Source of the DNA: Devosia salina
Lineage (GTDB): Bacteria > Pseudomonadota > Alphaproteobacteria > Rhizobiales > Devosiaceae
DNA length: 64,000 bases
Direction: 5' to 3'
Assembly (NCBI RefSeq): GCF_019504385.1
Contig: NZ_CP080590.1
Location: 3,773,501-3,837,500 of the forward strand
A model generated the notes under the pieces. The model was not told the origin of the DNA and did not search any database. It worked only from the letters and a program-made list of their open reading frames with translations. A program made the position numbers and the translations under genes. How positions within the stretch are numbered: the first letter of the stretch is position 1; each line of letters begins with the position of its first letter. This document shows positions 40,902 through 48,868 of this stretch, piece by piece.

Positions 40902-41753
40902 TTAGGCACTGAGGCGCAGGAACTCGCGTGGTGAGCGATACTTGAGCCCGGAGTGCGGGTGGACCTCACAGTAATCGTCGATCCATTCGGGCAGCAAGGC
41001 CAGGATGGTCTCGGCGTCTGGAAGGATGACGGTTGAGGCGTAGTCCCTTTTCAGAGTTTTGACGAAGGCTTCTGACATGCCGTTGCTCTGCGGGCTTCGA
41101 ACCGGGGTGAAGAGCAGCTCGATGCCCAGAGCGGCGGCCACTTGCGCGGTCTGCCTGGCGATATAGGCGCTGCCATTGTCCGAGAGCCATTCGAGCCGGT
41201 GCGGGACCCTGAGGGCCTGGAAGCGGCGTTCGACGGCAGCGATCATCAGATCACAGACCATCTCGCCGGAGATGCCAGCATTGGCGACCGCCGACCAGGC
41301 GATAATCTCCCGGTCACAGGCGTCGATGACGAAGACGATGCGCACCACCTCGTCATTGCGGGCATGGATCTCCAGATGATCGGAGCACCAGCGGATGTTG
41401 GATCGCAGGGCAACGACGACGCCGTCGTGGGTCCGCGTGGGCCGCAGAGCGGTATGCTTTTGAAGGGTAAGCCCGTTCTGCTGCATGACCCTGAGGACAC
41501 GCTTGGTGTTGACGGTGAGCTTGCCCTCCTTGCGCCGCTGCCTGTTGAGCAATGCCGTCACGCGGCGATAGCCATAGGTGGGTCGCTGGTCGATGATCGG
41601 GCGCAGTTCGGCAAGAAGAGCCACATCATCGGCCTTCCGATAAGGTCCGCGCGGCTTGGATGGCTTGCTGGCGCGCTCGATGAGGTTGGACCTGGAGACG
41701 CCCAGAGTGCGGGCAATAACGCTCATTGGGTATCGTCCTCGGGATTGCTCCAC
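40902..41753 (-). CDS. IS3-family transposase OrfB
   Basis: The catalytic half of the IS3-type transposase with the DDE signature: VFVIDACDREIIAW (D), LEWLSDNGSAYIARQ (D), and SPQSNGMSEAFVKTLKRDY (E). KADDVALLAELRPIIDQRPT and YGYRRVTALLNRQ are the family helices. It is normally made as an OrfAB fusion by -1 frameshifting on A7 at 41780-41774: the fused protein would read ARPKKTDLALAVVEQSRGRY. The frame opens at GTG 41753, but independent initiation is not needed. The coding sequence looks intact. Confidence 0.92.
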   Translation of the reverse strand: MEQSRGRYPMSVIARTLGVSRSNLIERASKPSKPRGPYRKADDVALLAELRPIIDQRPTYGYRRVTALLNRQRRKEGKLTVNTKRVLRVMQQNGLTLQKHTALRPTRTHDGVVVALRSNIRWCSDHLEIHARNDEVVRIVFVIDACDREIIAWSAVANAGISGEMVCDLMIAAVERRFQALRVPHRLEWLSDNGSAYIARQTAQVAAALGIELLFTPVRSPQSNGMSEAFVKTLKRDYASTVILPDAETILALLPEWIDDYCEVHPHSGLKYRSPREFLRLSA

Positions 41754-42142
41754 GACAGCAAGGGCGAGGTCCGTTTTTTTGGGCGGGCGAGATCCAGGGC
41801 CTCCCTCAAGATCTCGGCTTCCATGGTCTTCTTGCCGAGCATGCGCTCGAGGTCACGCACGCGCTTTTCCAGATCGCGCACCTGGGAGGCGCCAACAACA
41901 TCTTCATCGGCCTGAACGGCTGCGTGACCGCCCTCAAGCATGCGGCGCTTCCAGGCGAAGAGCTGGGAGGGAGAAATGCCGGCGCGGCGTGCCACGTAGG
42001 AAACGCTCATACCCGGCTGCATGGCTTCCTCCACCAACCGAACCTTCTCGGCCACTGACCAGCGCCGGCGGCGCTGCACGGAGGTGATGACTTCGACCCG
42101 TCGAAACGGCTCGTCAGAACTCTTGGACATAGTCGTACTCAT
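41723..42142 (-). CDS. IS3-family transposase OrfA (HTH)
   Basis: A 139-residue OrfA with an HTH (RRRWSVAEKVRLVEEAMQPG, VARRAGISPSQLFAWKRR) and a leucine-zipper helix LEKRVRDLERMLGKKTMEAE. It closely follows IS2 OrfA in pattern. The heptamer AAAAAAA (41780-41774) reads KK-R in frame and lets ribosomes slip into orfB. The stop is 30 bases into OrfB's frame. It binds the inverted repeats as part of the OrfAB transposase. Confidence 0.92.
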   Translation of the reverse strand: MSTTMSKSSDEPFRRVEVITSVQRRRRWSVAEKVRLVEEAMQPGMSVSYVARRAGISPSQLFAWKRRMLEGGHAAVQADEDVVGASQVRDLEKRVRDLERMLGKKTMEAEILREALDLARPKKRTSPLLSWSNPEDDTQ

Positions 42143-42203
42143 AGGCGCATGCCTATGCCTTATCGGCTATGCCGGCTGTCCGGTCAAAATGGGGTGCGCT
42201 CCA

Positions 42204-42671
42204 TAATCCGTTGAATGACCGAAATGGAGCGCGTTGCCGATCGGCGGGTGCCGACGCCATTGTCGCCGTTCGGAGCGCCGCGTTCGGCGCCCGAAACCTG
42301 CCGTTCATTCACTTCCACCCGACGGCAAAGTCGGGGACGTCTGCTGAAGAGGTCATCAGGAAAATCAAGCGGTTCCTCAAGATTGAAAAGAACCCGCCCA
42401 CTGTTACCCGCGCCGAAGGTCGCCTCACGCAGCGCGGTGGCTTCTTGAAGAGTACGGCCTCGTCACCGACGAAGATCACCGCACACAATGGGTGTGGTTC
42501 GCTGTAACCTTCACCGCAATCTGGCGCAATTTCTCCAGCGCTACCTGGCGGATTGCTGGCGAGATCTCGAAGAAAAGTAGAACGGACGTTCGAGCGTGAT
42601 GCCGCGAAAGTCTGGTCTGAGCCCAAAGTGACGAATGCTGCACGATGGACGAATGTCGATTACCAACCTCA
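42204..42671. other. No clear gene; possible decayed coding DNA
   Basis: About 470 bases between the IS and the LysR gene. Frames here are short and rich in arginine and serine. One plus-strand frame around 42425-42600 encodes ARWLLEEYGLVTDEDHRTQW, which looks protein-like, but it has no start or family. I take the region as decayed DNA left by rearrangement. Confidence 0.35.
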
Positions 42672-43544
42672 CTACGCCAGCGTGCGCGTCATCTCACGGA
42701 TCAGATCATTTGTCTCTGGTCTCGTCGTTTGGTGCCGATATCGAAGGGCCAAAACAGTTCTTGATATTTCAAGACCATCGATGGGTTTCGACACCAGGCC
42801 CATGTCCGAAGGAATAGCGGTGGCTGGCAGGATCACCGCACCTGACCCTTGCCGAGCAAGTTCAACTAACCAATCCACGCGATTTGACCGATAGGCCGCG
42901 TAGAGTTCGTGACCATGATCCGCGCAGGTCCCATGCAAAACATCCCGCATTTCGCAATTTAGGCGGTCAAGCATGTCAGTTTTAGCAAGAGTCGAAAGAG
43001 AGATCGCACTTAGTTCAGACAACGGATGCGACTTTGACACCACGACCTTGTAGTCCTCTTCATAGAGATGGTCTATACGATAGAGGTCTTCACTGACCTT
43101 CTCTGCGGTGACTACAACGTCAAATTCACCATCTCGTAACCCGGCAAGAAGCTCGGAGGTTGACGCAACGATCAATTCTATTTCGGCTTGCGGCAATCGC
43201 GTACGAGTACGCTCCATAGCTGCCGAAATCCGGTTGTGGCCAATCGTTTCTCCGACACCGACAGAGATTGGCACCCGCTCCAAGCGCATATGACGGACCG
43301 CCTCCGCCTTCGCCTGCCTCGTCTCATCATGAGCCTTCTGCAATCTTGGCTGCATGAGTTTTCCCAGCGTCGTCAGCCTGCATCCCGCACGGTCCCTGAC
43401 AAACAGGTCACCTCCAAGCTCGTCTTCAAGTTTCTTGATCGCAGTCGTCAAGGAAGGCTGGGAGACATTGGAGGCACTGGCTGCGTGGGTGAAGTTTCGG
43501 TGCTCGCAGACAGCGAGAAAATACCTGATCTGGTTCATCTCCAT
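42672..43544 (-). CDS. LysR-family transcriptional regulator
   Basis: A 290-residue LTTR. The N-terminal winged helix is MEMNQIRYFLAVCEHRNFTH and AASASNVSQPSLTTAIKKLE, and the linker helix follows. The effector domain has VPISVGVGETIGHNRISAAM and FDVVVTAEKVSEDLYRIDHL. ATG 43544 has GGAGG 8 nt upstream. The gene is divergent from the secreted ABM protein (160 nt between starts) and probably controls it; LTTRs often activate a divergent neighbour. The effector is unknown. A T-N11-A-like motif was not assigned with confidence. Confidence 0.92.
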   Translation of the reverse strand: MEMNQIRYFLAVCEHRNFTHAASASNVSQPSLTTAIKKLEDELGGDLFVRDRAGCRLTTLGKLMQPRLQKAHDETRQAKAEAVRHMRLERVPISVGVGETIGHNRISAAMERTRTRLPQAEIELIVASTSELLAGLRDGEFDVVVTAEKVSEDLYRIDHLYEEDYKVVVSKSHPLSELSAISLSTLAKTDMLDRLNCEMRDVLHGTCADHGHELYAAYRSNRVDWLVELARQGSGAVILPATAIPSDMGLVSKPIDGLEISRTVLALRYRHQTTRPETNDLIREMTRTLA

Positions 43545-43704
43545 CGCCGCATCCTCCGTTACATCTTCAGCCACACCATCAAACCAACTTCAATAGTCAA
43601 TGTCTATCAAAGAATAGAATTTCGGAATTGGGCTTGGGCGCATTCGGCATGGGACAAAAGTGCATCGAAACCAAACCTGAAGCACTTCAAATCAGGAGAC
43701 GACC

Positions 43705-44424
43705 ATGAAAACGCAAATCCTTCAGACAGTCGCCGCACTGGCGCTGATCACAACTTCTGCAACTGCACAGGACAACCCAATGGTGAATCATACAGCCAGT
43801 TACATCGCCATGCCGGCCGCCGAAGGCCAGTCCGGAGCTTTCGCGGAGTTTCTGGCTGGTGCCGCAGCGATCGTGCGGGACACAGAGCCGGGCACCGTCC
43901 TTTGGTTTGCTCTGCAAGCCGATGACACGCTCGCAATCTTTGACATCTTCGCAGACGAAGAAGCACGCGACGCTCACTTCTCAGGAGCGGTTGCGGCGGC
44001 TTTGAACCAAAACGCCGACGCGCTGGTCGACGGCGGATGGGACGACGGTGTTGTCGCGAATATCAACAACTCCGATGTCCTGTCGGTCAAGGCGCCGGTT
44101 GATCTCTCCACGGCAACGACCGCAACTTACATCAAGCTCAAAGCTGCTCCAGGTAAAGGCCCCGAATTGGCAGCCTTGCTGACCGCCGCCGGCCCCATCG
44201 TCGCAGAAACTGAACCCAAGACATTGTTCTGGGCGGCGCTGCAGATTGACGAGACCAACTTCGCCATCTTCGACATCTTTGCCGACAACTCTGGCCGCGA
44301 AGCGCACTTTGCCGGACAAGTCGCCGGACTCCTGAATGAAAAGGCTTCAGAATTGATCTCAGGTGGATGGGACGACGGTGTGGTGGCAAACGTCCACAAT
44401 TTCGAAATCCTCGCTACCAAGTAA
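43705..44424 (+). CDS. Secreted protein with two tandem ABM-like domains
   Basis: A 239-residue exported protein. MKTQILQTVAALALITTSAT is a Sec signal with cleavage after ATAQ. Two repeated halves follow, each about 95 residues: FAEFLAGAAAIVRDTEPGTV with LAIFDIFADEEARDAHFSGA, and LAALLTAAGPIVAETEPKTL with FAIFDIFADNSGREAHFAGQ. Both match the antibiotic-biosynthesis-monooxygenase (ABM, ferredoxin-like dimeric) fold, and each ends ISGGWDDGVVANVHN or a close variant. ABM proteins are usually cytosolic single domains; an exported fused pair mimics the dimer. The function is unknown. It is divergent from the LysR gene. Confidence 0.85.
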   Translation: MKTQILQTVAALALITTSATAQDNPMVNHTASYIAMPAAEGQSGAFAEFLAGAAAIVRDTEPGTVLWFALQADDTLAIFDIFADEEARDAHFSGAVAAALNQNADALVDGGWDDGVVANINNSDVLSVKAPVDLSTATTATYIKLKAAPGKGPELAALLTAAGPIVAETEPKTLFWAALQIDETNFAIFDIFADNSGREAHFAGQVAGLLNEKASELISGGWDDGVVANVHNFEILATK

Positions 44425-44490
44425 TCTTGAGGTGACTTGAGAAAGAAGTGCCCGGTGCAACCCATCGGGCGCTTTGCTGTTTGAATTTAG

Positions 44491-44655
44491 ATTCACGCCA
44501 AAGCGGCCGTGCCGGAACTGGCAAGCGAAGCTCGCACTCGCCTCCGGCTTGGAAAGGGCGGCTATCGGCGGGAACATGTCCGCGCCTTCGCCCAACACGC
44601 CGAGATCGCGGACGACGCGATCTACATCAAGGTCAGCAAAAAAACACCCTATTGA
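44491..44655 (+). pseudogene. C-terminal fragment of a serine recombinase
   Basis: An in-frame segment between a stop at 44488 and TGA 44653 reads VPELASEARTRLRLGKGGYR and REHVRAFAQHAEIADDAIYI, then KVSKKTPY. This resembles the C-terminus of large serine recombinases, where a YRREHVRALAQRVEV-type motif precedes the end. The catalytic domain is absent, so it is a remnant. Confidence 0.5.
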
Positions 44656-44719
44656 GGACGCCGGTAGCGACCAAAGGAGGGAAGTCGGCTGGAATCGGCG
44701 TTCCCGGTTTTTACCAAAG

Positions 44720-44743
44720 TGGCGGACCGGGTGGGATTCGAAC
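44720..44743 (-). repeat. tRNA 3'-end-like segment, candidate att remnant
   Basis: On the minus strand it reads GTTCGAATCCCACCCGGTCC followed by GCCA, the T-loop, T-stem 3' side and acceptor end of a tRNA. The preceding bases do not form the matching T-stem strand, so only the 3' end is present. This fits a tRNA-targeted integration scar. Which tRNA it came from is not clear. Confidence 0.35.
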
Positions 44744-44830
44744 ATACGCCGAAGTAATCGGCTTGCGCTTGGCTACGCCGTGAGCAATGTCGGCTTTCGG
44801 GACGCCGCAAGCGGCAGTCGAACGGCCAGA

Positions 44831-45748
44831 AAGGGGCGCATCAACGATGGTCCGGACATCCATCTTGGACAGGACGCGATCTTGTGACTGCTGACCGTCC
44901 GGTTCCAGTTATCGAACCGGACGCCGCGGTTGCCCGGCGTCCACTCGTGCGGCCTCACCGATGGTGGGGCCGCTGATCGTCAGACTTCGGTGTGCTCCGC
45001 CAGTTCCAATGCGTCCTCAACGTCGACGCCCAGATACCGGACAGTGTTTTCGATCTTGGTATGACCAAGAAGGATCTGCACGGTGCGAAGGTTGCCGGTT
45101 GCCTTATAGATGAGCGAGGCCTTGGTGCGCCTGAGCGAGTGCGTGCCGTACGCCTCCTTGCGCAGACCTATGGCAGTCACCCACTCGTCGACCAATCGAG
45201 CATATTGTCTGGTGCTTAGGTGGTCGTTCGGATCGGCTCGACTGGGAAAGACGAAATCCTCAACCGAGCCCCCTCGCCTTTCGAGCCACGCCAGCAAACT
45301 TGCTCTGGCGTCTGTTGTGATCTCGAACTGCACCGGTCGACCGGTCTTCTGCTGGATGACCATCGCCCGGGCGCGAATGTCATGACCAGTGACCAGCGTA
45401 CCAATCTTGAGTTTGACAAGATCGCAGCCGCGCAGCTTGCTATCGATAGCCAGGTCGAATAGCGCTCGGTCGCGCATGCGACCCTCCCGATCCAGAAAGA
45501 ACCTAATTGCCCAGATCTGGCGGACCTTGAGTGCGCGCTTGGCGCCAACTTGCCGACCGGCGTTCCACGCCGGCCGACCTCTGGCGGCGGGGTCGTATTG
45601 TGAAATACCCATTTTCATTCTCCTATGGCCAACGTCGGCCGATCTGAGAACGATTAAGGCGAACGGTTCGTCGGCCGGCGCCGTGCCGCCTCGGGAGGAC
45701 TACCCAATTGCCACACAGTCTCCTCGGTAGCGCCTCCAGCGGGGCCGT
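44831..45748 (-). repeat. Direct repeat copy 2: small recombinase unit
   Basis: Second copy of the unit at 35571-36484, same orientation. The outer flanks differ from copy 1 by small indels (for example between 44880 and 44940), while the coding part and the TCTGAGAACGATTAAGGCG upstream region are nearly identical. The two copies therefore diverged only modestly. Confidence 0.85.
44980..45612 (-). CDS. Small tyrosine recombinase, copy 2
   Basis: A 210-residue near-duplicate of the recombinase at 35718-36350, with the same catalytic set (RGCDLVKLKIG, HSLRRTK, LLGHTKIENTVRYLG). Visible differences are RALKV versus RALKI, TGHD versus TGRD, RKEAYG versus RKEEYG and RTVQ versus RAVQ. All catalytic residues are kept in both, so both may be active. 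ATG 45612 has AGGAG 7 nt upstream. It lies between the rearranged gap and the alcohol/ABC operon. Confidence 0.9.
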   Translation of the reverse strand: MGISQYDPAARGRPAWNAGRQVGAKRALKVRQIWAIRFFLDREGRMRDRALFDLAIDSKLRGCDLVKLKIGTLVTGHDIRARAMVIQQKTGRPVQFEITTDARASLLAWLERRGGSVEDFVFPSRADPNDHLSTRQYARLVDEWVTAIGLRKEAYGTHSLRRTKASLIYKATGNLRTVQILLGHTKIENTVRYLGVDVEDALELAEHTEV

Positions 45749-45807
45749 CATCTGCCCTGTCCGCTATTATTCGAAGATTGTAGAAAACAGACTCCCGGCG
45801 CCATTGT

Positions 45808-45830
45808 CCCGCCGATGAGACGATGGCGGG
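45808..45830 (-). terminator. Possible terminator hairpin after the ABC operon
   Basis: CCCGCC (45808-45813) pairs with GGCGGG (45825-45830) over an 11-nt loop, 20 nt beyond the last ATPase stop on the minus strand. No T-run follows, so this is a weak candidate. Confidence 0.35.
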
Positions 45831-45849
45831 GAACGGACAGAGAGGGCTC

Positions 45850-46935
45850 TCAGGTCAGTAGCGCCTTTACTTGCTTGCCATCGCAAAACATCCGGATGCG
45901 GTCCTGAACAAGCCGAAATGCGAACTCGTCGCCGGGAATGCCCTTGAACGATTTGGTCTTGATCTTTACACATTGACCATCCGCAAGCTGTCCCGTCACG
46001 ATCTGGTAAGTGCCGAGATCCTGAACTTCGCTCAGCTTGGCCTTCAACGCATTGGGCGAGGCCTCCGGCAATATTTCCACAAATTCAGGCCTGATGCCGA
46101 GGAGCAGATTTCCGCCCTCGGGCACTTCAACCGTGCCGAATGCAACGACCTGCCCCGCAATGCTCAACTTCCCGTTGTAGAGGGAGACCGGCAGAAAATT
46201 CATGGAGGGCGAGCCGATGAAGTAACCCACATGGGCATGGGTCGGGTTCTCGAAAAGCTCCTGTGGTGTGCCCACCTGCGCAACGCGGCCATTGTCCATC
46301 ACGATCACGTTCTCAGCCAGCGTCATGGCCTCGTTCTGGTCATGGGTGACATAGACCAATGTATGGCCGTGCCGCGCGCTGATGTCCTTGAGCTTGCGAC
46401 GCAGATGAAACTTGAGCTGCGGATCGATTACCGTAAGCGGCTCGTCCATCAGGATGACGGCAACGTCATCGCGGACCAGACCTCGGCCCAGCGAAATCAG
46501 TTGCTTGGCGTCTGGCGTGAGTTTTCGGGCAGGACGGTGCAGGATCGTATCGAGATTGAGCAATTCGGCAATCTCGTTCACCCGTCGGTCGACCTCCCTG
46601 TTAGCCATGTTGCGGCACCGCAGCGGGAAGGCGAGGTTCTCGTAGACGCTTTTGGAGGCATAAACGACAGGGAACTGGAACACCTGGGCAATATTGCGTT
46701 GCGCCACCCTGGTGCCGGTGACGTCGCGGCCGTTTATGAGCACCCGGCCTTCGCTGGGCGTCAGCAGGCCCGACACGATGTTGAGCATCGTTGATTTGCC
46801 GCAGCCGGACGGCCCCAGAAGCGCATACGTGCCTCCGTCCTCCCAGACCAGATCAAGCGGATACAAGGCGTAGTTGGGCGTGCCGTCGCTACGATTGTAG
46901 GCGTGTCCCAGACGCTCAAGGGTAATACGGGCCAT
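45850..46935 (-). CDS. ABC transporter ATPase with altered signature (GlpT-like)
   Basis: A 361-residue CUT1-family ATPase. Walker A is LLGPSGCGKSTMLNI near residue 40, Walker B VILMDEPLTVIDP, and the H-loop YVTHDQNEAM is normal. The signature LSGGQ is replaced by LTPDAKQ, so one of the two composite ATP sites is expected to be degenerate. A TOBE-like domain follows (LLLGIRPEFVEILPEAS). In the glycerol transporter GlpSTPQUV two unlike ATPases also pair, and this gene resembles GlpT. ATG 46935 follows family alignment. The partner ATPase gene lies 13 nt upstream. Confidence 0.9.
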   Translation of the reverse strand: MARITLERLGHAYNRSDGTPNYALYPLDLVWEDGGTYALLGPSGCGKSTMLNIVSGLLTPSEGRVLINGRDVTGTRVAQRNIAQVFQFPVVYASKSVYENLAFPLRCRNMANREVDRRVNEIAELLNLDTILHRPARKLTPDAKQLISLGRGLVRDDVAVILMDEPLTVIDPQLKFHLRRKLKDISARHGHTLVYVTHDQNEAMTLAENVIVMDNGRVAQVGTPQELFENPTHAHVGYFIGSPSMNFLPVSLYNGKLSIAGQVVAFGTVEVPEGGNLLLGIRPEFVEILPEASPNALKAKLSEVQDLGTYQIVTGQLADGQCVKIKTKSFKGIPGDEFAFRLVQDRIRMFCDGKQVKALLT

Positions 46936-46948
46936 AGGATAGGTCCTT

Positions 46949-48016
46949 TCAGTCGCTGACTGGGGCAGCAACAAGATTGCGGGTATCGGCATCAAAGGCG
47001 AAGAGGCGCGCGTGCGGCAACGTTACCGACACACCGTCGCCAATGGCATGCAGGGCGACGCCCTCGCGTTCCAGCACCAGATTGCCGAATGGCATGTCGA
47101 GATGCAGGACGGTGGTAGAGCCGTTTATCTCCGCCAGGGCCACGCGGCCGGTTATGATTCCGCCCATCACCGCTTCGCTGGCGCGGATACCGAAGATGTA
47201 CTTGCCATCGGACAGGTTTGCGAAATGCCCGGGCATTCTGAGCACCGTCTCGTCCCCGATCTTCACCTGTCCGGCTTCGATGCGCCCGCCGAATAGGTTC
47301 ATCGGCGGATCGTTAAATATGGTGGCGGCCGTGGTGTTGGCCGGACGCCGGTAGACGTCGCGATAGTCGCCGACCTGCACCACCTCGCCCTCATGCAGGA
47401 CCACGACCAGACCCTGCATGATCATCGCTTCGAGCGGTTCGGTGGTTGAATACACCACCAGACGGTTTTCGCTGGCGTGGAAAATCCGCCGGAATTCGTC
47501 GCGCAATTGCTCGCGCAGCTTGTAGTCGAGATTGACCAGAGGCTCATCAAGCAGCAGGAAATCGGTGTCTTTCACTAAGGAGCGTGCCAGAGCCACGCGT
47601 TGCTGTTGACCCCCGGACAGTTCCTCAGGGCGGCGGTCGAGCAAGGGGGCCAGTCCTAGAAGTTCGGTGACATAGCTGAGCTTTTCGGCGACTGCCGCAG
47701 GCTTCAATCCGCTGCGCTTGAGCGGGAAGACGATGTTGTCCCGAACCGAGAGATGCGGGTAGTTGACGAACTGCTGGTAGACCATGCCGACCCGCCGCCG
47801 CCAGGCTGGGATAGCCAGCAGATCCGCGCCGTCCTTGGTCAGCGACCCCGATTGTGGCGCTATCAGACCGGCCAGAACTTTGAGCAGGGTCGTCTTTCCC
47901 GCAAGCGTGCGTCCGATGACCGTGACGACGCCCGCGCTGGGCAAGCTCAGGGTGACACCATCGAGATGGATATCGCTGCCCTGCTTCACTGTCAGATTAT
48001 CGAGAATGTAAGTCAT
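46949..48016 (-). CDS. ABC transporter ATPase (GlpS-like)
   Basis: A 355-residue CUT1-family ATPase, partner of the one downstream. Walker A is VIGRTLAGKTTLLKV (GxxxxGKT kept but without the usual SG), the signature LSGGQQQRVALARSL is intact, and Walker B is FLLLDEPLVNLDYK. The switch-loop histidine is missing: the expected H-loop reads VVYSTTEPLEAM, with TT in place of TH. So this subunit has a good signature but an atypical H-loop, complementing the partner's defect. A C-terminal TOBE-like domain is present. ATG 48016 (MTYILDN) is the start; 8 nt separate it from the permease stop. Confidence 0.9.
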   Translation of the reverse strand: MTYILDNLTVKQGSDIHLDGVTLSLPSAGVVTVIGRTLAGKTTLLKVLAGLIAPQSGSLTKDGADLLAIPAWRRRVGMVYQQFVNYPHLSVRDNIVFPLKRSGLKPAAVAEKLSYVTELLGLAPLLDRRPEELSGGQQQRVALARSLVKDTDFLLLDEPLVNLDYKLREQLRDEFRRIFHASENRLVVYSTTEPLEAMIMQGLVVVLHEGEVVQVGDYRDVYRRPANTTAATIFNDPPMNLFGGRIEAGQVKIGDETVLRMPGHFANLSDGKYIFGIRASEAVMGGIITGRVALAEINGSTTVLHLDMPFGNLVLEREGVALHAIGDGVSVTLPHARLFAFDADTRNLVAAPVSD

Positions 48017-48024
48017 GGCGCACT

Positions 48025-48867
48025 CTATTTGCGGCCGCCAATGCTGCCCTTGTCGAGATAGCGCTCGACAAGGAAGGCAATGACGATGAGGGGGGCAACC
48101 GAGATCAGCGCTGAGGCAGACAGGCTCCACCAGGGCGTGACGGACGAATTGAGGGAGACGATGGCCACCGGCAGCAATTGCGTCTGGGTGAAGGTCAGCG
48201 TGAAAGCGAAGAAGAAGTCGTTCCAGCCGAAGATGATGCAGAAGATGCCCGCGACGACGAGACCGGGAACAGAGTTCGGCAGAATGACGCGCCAGAAGGT
48301 CTCGAACGGCGTGCAGCCATCGATCATGGCGGTCTCGTCCAGCTCGCGCGGGATGGAATTGAAGAAATCGACCATCACCCAGACTGAAATGGGCAGCAGC
48401 AGCGCTACATAGACGATGACGAGGCCCGCAATGGTGTCGAGCAGTCCAAGCCAGCCCAGCATCAGGAAGAAAGGGATGGCCAGAACAACAGGCGGCATGA
48501 TGCGCTGGGAGACGAAGAAGAAGGTCAGGTCGCTATTGCCGACAGGACCTGCCTTGTATGAAAAGCGCGACAATCCATAGGCTGCCAGAGTGCCGAGCAC
48601 GAGGCTGACAAGACTGGCCGACAGCGTCACCACCATGGAGGAGACGAAGGGACCGGCAATATCGATGCTGCCACCGCCACTACCAAACAACCCCTGCCAT
48701 GCAGCGAGCGAGGGCTCGTAGTCGACGAAAGGAATATAAGTCGGGCCGGCGGTGACGCCATTGGCGGTCTTGAACGACGTGGTCATCGCCCAGAGAAATG
48801 GGGCGACGACGAAGGCGCTCCAGAGCAGGATGGCAGCGGCCTTGAGAAGTGGATAGAGGCGTTCCAT
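48025..48867 (-). CDS. ABC transporter permease (MalG-like)
   Basis: A 280-residue CUT1 permease with six predicted membrane helices. LLWSAFVVAPFLWAMTTSFK is the first helix with the MalG-type start. The EAA loop is PRELDETAMIDGCTPFETFW followed by RVILPNSVPG, which docks on the ATPases. The periplasmic loop after helix 1 is long (YEPSLAAWQGLFGSGGG). It forms the channel with the permease encoded upstream; 1 nt separates its ATG from the stop of that gene. It belongs to the glycerol/polyol-type importer. Confidence 0.92.
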   Translation of the reverse strand: MERLYPLLKAAAILLWSAFVVAPFLWAMTTSFKTANGVTAGPTYIPFVDYEPSLAAWQGLFGSGGGSIDIAGPFVSSMVVTLSASLVSLVLGTLAAYGLSRFSYKAGPVGNSDLTFFFVSQRIMPPVVLAIPFFLMLGWLGLLDTIAGLVIVYVALLLPISVWVMVDFFNSIPRELDETAMIDGCTPFETFWRVILPNSVPGLVVAGIFCIIFGWNDFFFAFTLTFTQTQLLPVAIVSLNSSVTPWWSLSASALISVAPLIVIAFLVERYLDKGSIGGRK

Positions 48868-48868
48868 T

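Larger units (their letters stand above)
40862..42203 (-). mobile_element. Complete IS3-family element, IS2 group
   Basis: 1342 bp bounded by imperfect inverted repeats: TGGAGTGGACCCCATTT at 40862 and TGGAGCGCACCCCATTTT reading inward from 42203, each followed by a CCGGACAGC match. It is flanked by a perfect 5-bp target duplication TAATC (40857-40861 and 42204-42208), so insertion appears recent and the ends are precise. It carries orfA and orfB with an A7 slippery run. The IS2-group assignment comes from the OrfA similarity to IS2. Confidence 0.92.
44425..44830. other. Rearranged gap between ABM gene and second repeat
   Basis: About 400 bases without an intact gene. It contains a serine-recombinase C-terminal fragment (44491-44655) and a tRNA-like 3' end (44720-44743). 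The remaining frames are short. The area looks like a junction that has taken several insertions and deletions. Confidence 0.5.

Noticed and set aside
44720..44780. Complete tRNA gene
   Set aside because: Only the T-loop and 3' acceptor strand are present; the opposite T-stem strand, anticodon arm and 5' acceptor strand cannot be found.
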